From Candidatus Palauibacter australiensis (lineage in GTDB: Bacteria > Gemmatimonadota > Gemmatimonadetes > Palauibacterales > Palauibacteraceae): a DNA stretch of 35,210 nucleotides. Under the pieces are notes generated by a model that was given only the letters and a program-made list of their open reading frames with translations, did not search any database and had not been told where the DNA came from. The stretch's first letter is position 1, and each line of letters begins with the position of its first letter. The translations under genes and the position numbers were made by a program. The stretch covers positions 1-35,210 of the forward strand of contig JAPPBA010000143.1 in assembly GCA_026705295.1 (NCBI GenBank), given 5' to 3'. Of this stretch, positions 32,378 to 35,210 are shown one piece after another.

Positions 32378-33805
32378 GTGGATCGCGCCACGGTTGTCCT
32401 TCACGGCCACTTCTACCAGCCGCCGCGGGAGGACCCGTGGACGGGCCGGATCCGCCACGAGCCGGGCGCGGCCCCGTTCGAGAACTGGAACGAACGGATC
32501 GCCGCGGAATGTTACGAACCGCTGGCGCGGGCGCGGGCGTTCGACTGGCTGAGCTTCGACCTCGGCCCGACGCTCGCCCGCTGGCTCGAGGGGGAGCGCC
32601 CGGACGTTCACGACGGCTTCGTCCGCGGGGACCGGGCGAGCCGCGCGCGGCTGGGGCACGGCAACGCGATCGCGCAGCCCTATCACCACATCATCCTCCC
32701 ACTCGCCTCCCGCCGCGAGAAGGAGACGGAGGTGCGCTGGGGGCTGCGGGACTTCGAGCGGCGCTTCGGCCGGAGGGCCGAGGGCATGTGGCTCCCCGAG
32801 ACGGCCGTCGACACGGAGACGCTCGACGTGCTGGCGGCGGCGGGCGTGGCCTTCACGATCCTGGCGCCGCACCAGGTCGCACAGGTGCCGGCCGGAGGCG
32901 TGGGGCGGGCCCGCCTCACGGGGGGCCGCGAGATCGCGGTCTTCATCTACGACGGCGGACTTTCGCACGGCGTGGCGTTCGGGGCCCTGCTCGACGGTCG
33001 CGACGCGTGGTTCGACGCGCTGCGGTCGGCTTCGGGCCGCGAGATTCCCTTCGTCGCGCTGGCGACGGATGGCGAGACCTTCGGGCACCACCACGGGGGC
33101 GCCGACCGCACGCTCATGCGAGTGATCCGTCGCGCCCGCGAAAGCGGAGAAGTGAAGATCGGGAACTTCGCCTCGGCGCTCGCCGCCGCGGGTGAGGTGC
33201 CGCTCGTGACCCTGGAAGAGCCCACCTCCTGGAGCTGCGCGCACGGCGTGGAACGATGGCGCTCCGAGTGCGGATGCCGGATGGCGCCTCACCACGACTC
33301 GCAACAGCGCTGGCGGGGGCCGCTCCGCGGGGCGCTTCAGTCGCTCGCGGTCGGACTCGATGAGGCGTACGCGGAGTTGGCGCCGGGCCGGTTGCCGGAC
33401 CCGGATCGGGCCATGGAGGCGCTTGGCGAGGTTCTGGGCGCGCCGCCGGGGCTGGAGGACTTCGCCGCGCGAGCCGCCGGCACGGGAACCGGCGGCGGAG
33501 AACGCCCGGACGAAGCGCTGGCGCTGCTCGAGGTCGCCCGCGACCGGGCGGCGATGTTCACATCCTGCGCCTGGTTCTTCGACGATGTCGCGGGCCTCGA
33601 GGTGAAGCAGGTGCTCGGCTATGCCGCGCACGCTCTCGACCGCCTGCGTGGGCTCGCGCCGGAGCGTGCGGAGGCTCTGGAGACCGCCTTCGTCTCAGAC
33701 CTCGCGAAGGCCCCGGCCAACGACGCCGACCTCGCGAACGCCGCGGCCGTGTACGAGCGTGCGTTCAGGTTGCGCGCCGGCGCCCCCGCCCCGGGGGACG
33801 CGTGA
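32378..33805 (+). CDS. GH57 family glycoside hydrolase with DUF3536-like C-terminus
   Basis: This 475-residue protein opens with the GH57 strand VVLHGHFYQPPREDPWTG. The likely nucleophile is E141 in MWLPETAVDTETLDVL, and the acid/base is D231 in VALATDGETFGHHHGG. The C-terminal part contains SWSCAHGVERWRSECGC and a helical bundle as in DUF3536 proteins. It probably acts on alpha-glucan (amylase, transglycosylase or branching-like), as other GH57 enzymes beside glgA do; the exact activity is unknown. It is shorter than many DUF3536 proteins, but both catalytic regions are present. The GTG start at 32378 lies 14 bases after glgA, and the stop overlaps the next GH57 gene (GTGA). Confidence 0.87.
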   Translation: MDRATVVLHGHFYQPPREDPWTGRIRHEPGAAPFENWNERIAAECYEPLARARAFDWLSFDLGPTLARWLEGERPDVHDGFVRGDRASRARLGHGNAIAQPYHHIILPLASRREKETEVRWGLRDFERRFGRRAEGMWLPETAVDTETLDVLAAAGVAFTILAPHQVAQVPAGGVGRARLTGGREIAVFIYDGGLSHGVAFGALLDGRDAWFDALRSASGREIPFVALATDGETFGHHHGGADRTLMRVIRRARESGEVKIGNFASALAAAGEVPLVTLEEPTSWSCAHGVERWRSECGCRMAPHHDSQQRWRGPLRGALQSLAVGLDEAYAELAPGRLPDPDRAMEALGEVLGAPPGLEDFAARAAGTGTGGGERPDEALALLEVARDRAAMFTSCAWFFDDVAGLEVKQVLGYAAHALDRLRGLAPERAEALETAFVSDLAKAPANDADLANAAAVYERAFRLRAGAPAPGDA

Positions 33806-35210
33806 GCCGAGGCCCGCTCCGCTTCGCGTTCGCGATTCACCTCCACCAGCCCGTGGGGAACTTCGACCATGTGTTCGAGGATCACCTGACCGGCGTGTAC
33901 CGGCCTCTGCTCAACGCGATCCACCGGCACGGCGCCTACCCCATCTCGCTTCACCTCTCCGGTCCCCTCCTCGACTGGGTCGAGCGCCACGCCCCCGACT
34001 TCCTCGATGACCTCGGGGAGCGGGCGGCGGAAGGCCACATCGAGCTCCTCGCCTCCGGACGCTACGAGCCCATCCTCGCGGCGCTCTCCACGGCGGACCG
34101 CGTGGAACAGGTCGAGTGGATGCGGGCGGATCTGCGCCGCCGGTTCGGGGTCGAGGCCCCGGGGCTCTGGCTCACGGAACGCGTCTGGGAACCCGATCTC
34201 GCCGCCGACCTGGCGCGGGCGGGCATCGAATACACGCTCCTCGACGACCGTCACTTCCTCGCCTGCGGACTCGAACGCGAGGAACTGGACGGCGTCTTCA
34301 CGACGGAGAGCGGCGGGGAGCGGCTCCGCCTCCTTCCGATCGACGAGCGGCTCCGGTACCTGATCCCGTTTCGGCCCGTGGAGGAGATCGAGCACTTCAT
34401 CGCCGGGCGGCGGCGGGCCGGGCAGCGTCAGATCGTGCTCGGCGACGACGGCGAGAAGTTCGGAGGGTGGCCGGACACCCGCGAATGGGTGTACGGCGCC
34501 GGCTGGCTGGATGCGTTCCTCGAGGCGCTGAACGCGGCGCGCGGGCGGGGCGAACTGGAGCTGGTCACGACCCGCGAGGCGACTTCCGGTCCGAGCCGCG
34601 GGCTCGTCTACCCCGCGACGGGCGCGTACCGCGAGATGGAGGAGTGGACGCTCCCCCGCCCCGCCGCGCGGCGCCTCGCCCGGCTCACCGCGACGACTTC
34701 GGGTACGGCCCGCATGGACGCCGATCCCGGCCCGCTGATCCGCGGCGGGCACTGGAAGGGCTTCCTGCGCCGCTACCCGGAGTCGAACCGCATGCACAAG
34801 GCGGCACTGCGGCTCTCTCGTCTGTGTCGAGAGCGCGGCGATCCGAGGGAGGCGCGGCGCGCCATCGGGCGGGCGCAGTGCAACGACGCGTATTGGCACG
34901 GGGTGTTCGGCGGGGTCTACCTTCCACACCTGCGCCGGGCGATCTGGCGCGAACTCGCCGCGGCCGAACGGCAGCTCCGCGAGGAAGAACGCATCGCGTT
35001 CGAGATTCTCGACTTCGACCTGGACGGCCATGACGAGATCTGGATCCACTCGGCCCGGAGTTCCATCGTGATCAGCCCCGAACGCGGCGGCGCGATCGAG
35101 AGCCTCACAGTGTTCCGGGACGGTGTGAACTACGTTGACGTCCTTTCCCGCCGCATCGAGACCTACCACCGGGATCCATCGGCGGCCTCCGGCACGACGC
35201 GCGAGGCCGA
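33802..35210 (+). CDS. GH57 4-alpha-glucanotransferase/alpha-amylase-like enzyme, 3' end outside window
   Basis: This gene starts with GTG at 33802, overlapping the previous stop, and is open through the right edge (469 codons seen). The N-terminal strand is FAFAIHLHQPVGNFDHVFE (8-26). The nucleophile is expected at E126 in LWLTERVWEPDLA and the acid/base at D215/D216 in LGDDGEKFGGWP. Residues about 300-395 match the DUF1925-type helical domain (HKAALRLSRLC; AQCNDAYWHGVFGG). The last part (SSIVISPERGGAIESLTVF) opens the beta-sandwich DUF1926. This is the layout of Thermococcus-type 4-alpha-glucanotransferases (about 650 residues), so roughly a quarter is missing here. Amylase versus transferase activity cannot be separated by eye. 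Confidence 0.88.
   Translation, partial: MSRGPLRFAFAIHLHQPVGNFDHVFEDHLTGVYRPLLNAIHRHGAYPISLHLSGPLLDWVERHAPDFLDDLGERAAEGHIELLASGRYEPILAALSTADRVEQVEWMRADLRRRFGVEAPGLWLTERVWEPDLAADLARAGIEYTLLDDRHFLACGLEREELDGVFTTESGGERLRLLPIDERLRYLIPFRPVEEIEHFIAGRRRAGQRQIVLGDDGEKFGGWPDTREWVYGAGWLDAFLEALNAARGRGELELVTTREATSGPSRGLVYPATGAYREMEEWTLPRPAARRLARLTATTSGTARMDADPGPLIRGGHWKGFLRRYPESNRMHKAALRLSRLCRERGDPREARRAIGRAQCNDAYWHGVFGGVYLPHLRRAIWRELAAAERQLREEERIAFEILDFDLDGHDEIWIHSARSSIVISPERGGAIESLTVFRDGVNYVDVLSRRIETYHRDPSAASGTTREA

Overview
The window is very GC-rich, single-copy chromosomal DNA with tightly packed genes. Many genes start with GTG and overlap the upstream stop codon by 1-4 bases. The mix suggests a free-living or host-associated bacterium of the Gemmatimonadota (or a neighbouring phylum); it includes a DUF5916 outer-membrane protein, an S9 peptidase, PadR, a DUF3417-type glucan phosphorylase and paired GH57 enzymes. 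This placement is inferred from gene content only: there is no rRNA gene here. I see no tRNA, CRISPR array, insertion sequence or phage gene, and no gene-free stretch reaches 300 bases.

Region 1 (1-6050) is a methionine module on the minus strand. A leader that closely matches the SAM-II riboswitch consensus is followed by an intrinsic terminator with eight U. Then come metH (cobalamin-dependent methionine synthase) and, overlapping it, a fused homocysteine methyltransferase/methylenetetrahydrofolate reductase. The fused enzyme can make the 5-methyl-tetrahydrofolate that MetH uses. A partial exported protein lies at the left edge.

Region 2 (6161-15849) is on the plus strand. A DUF5916 outer-membrane protein is followed by a hairpin. 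A five-gene coupled operon follows: an N-acylamino-acid racemase/OSBS-type enolase-superfamily enzyme, a COG3375-type GNAT acyltransferase, an exported S9 peptidase, a YdfG-like SDR and a two-repeat VOC protein. The racemase plus acyltransferase pair recalls the known N-succinyl route from D- to L-amino acids. After it come a PadR regulator, with paired palindromes in its promoter, and a small SHOCT-like membrane protein.

Region 3 (15872-19973) holds an AGCS sodium/amino-acid symporter with an unusual periplasm-sized insertion, divergent from a glucan phosphorylase. A small secreted protein with a potentially structured leader follows (20050-20723).

Region 4 (20749-28749) is the most novel part. 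Seven genes lie in two divergent coupled operons and encode four ATP-grasp ligases (three of them paralogues of about 405 residues), an S51-type peptidase with a long helical insertion, and two different alpha/beta-hydrolase esterases. It has the make-up of an uncharacterised peptide or amide biosynthesis locus; its product cannot be read from the sequence.

Region 5 (28769-35210) is glycogen/alpha-glucan metabolism: glgB on the minus strand, divergent from glgA and two GH57 enzymes, the second cut by the window end. With the phosphorylase of region 3, these cover synthesis, branching, trimming and phosphorolysis of glucan. No glgC (ADP-glucose pyrophosphorylase) is present in the window.
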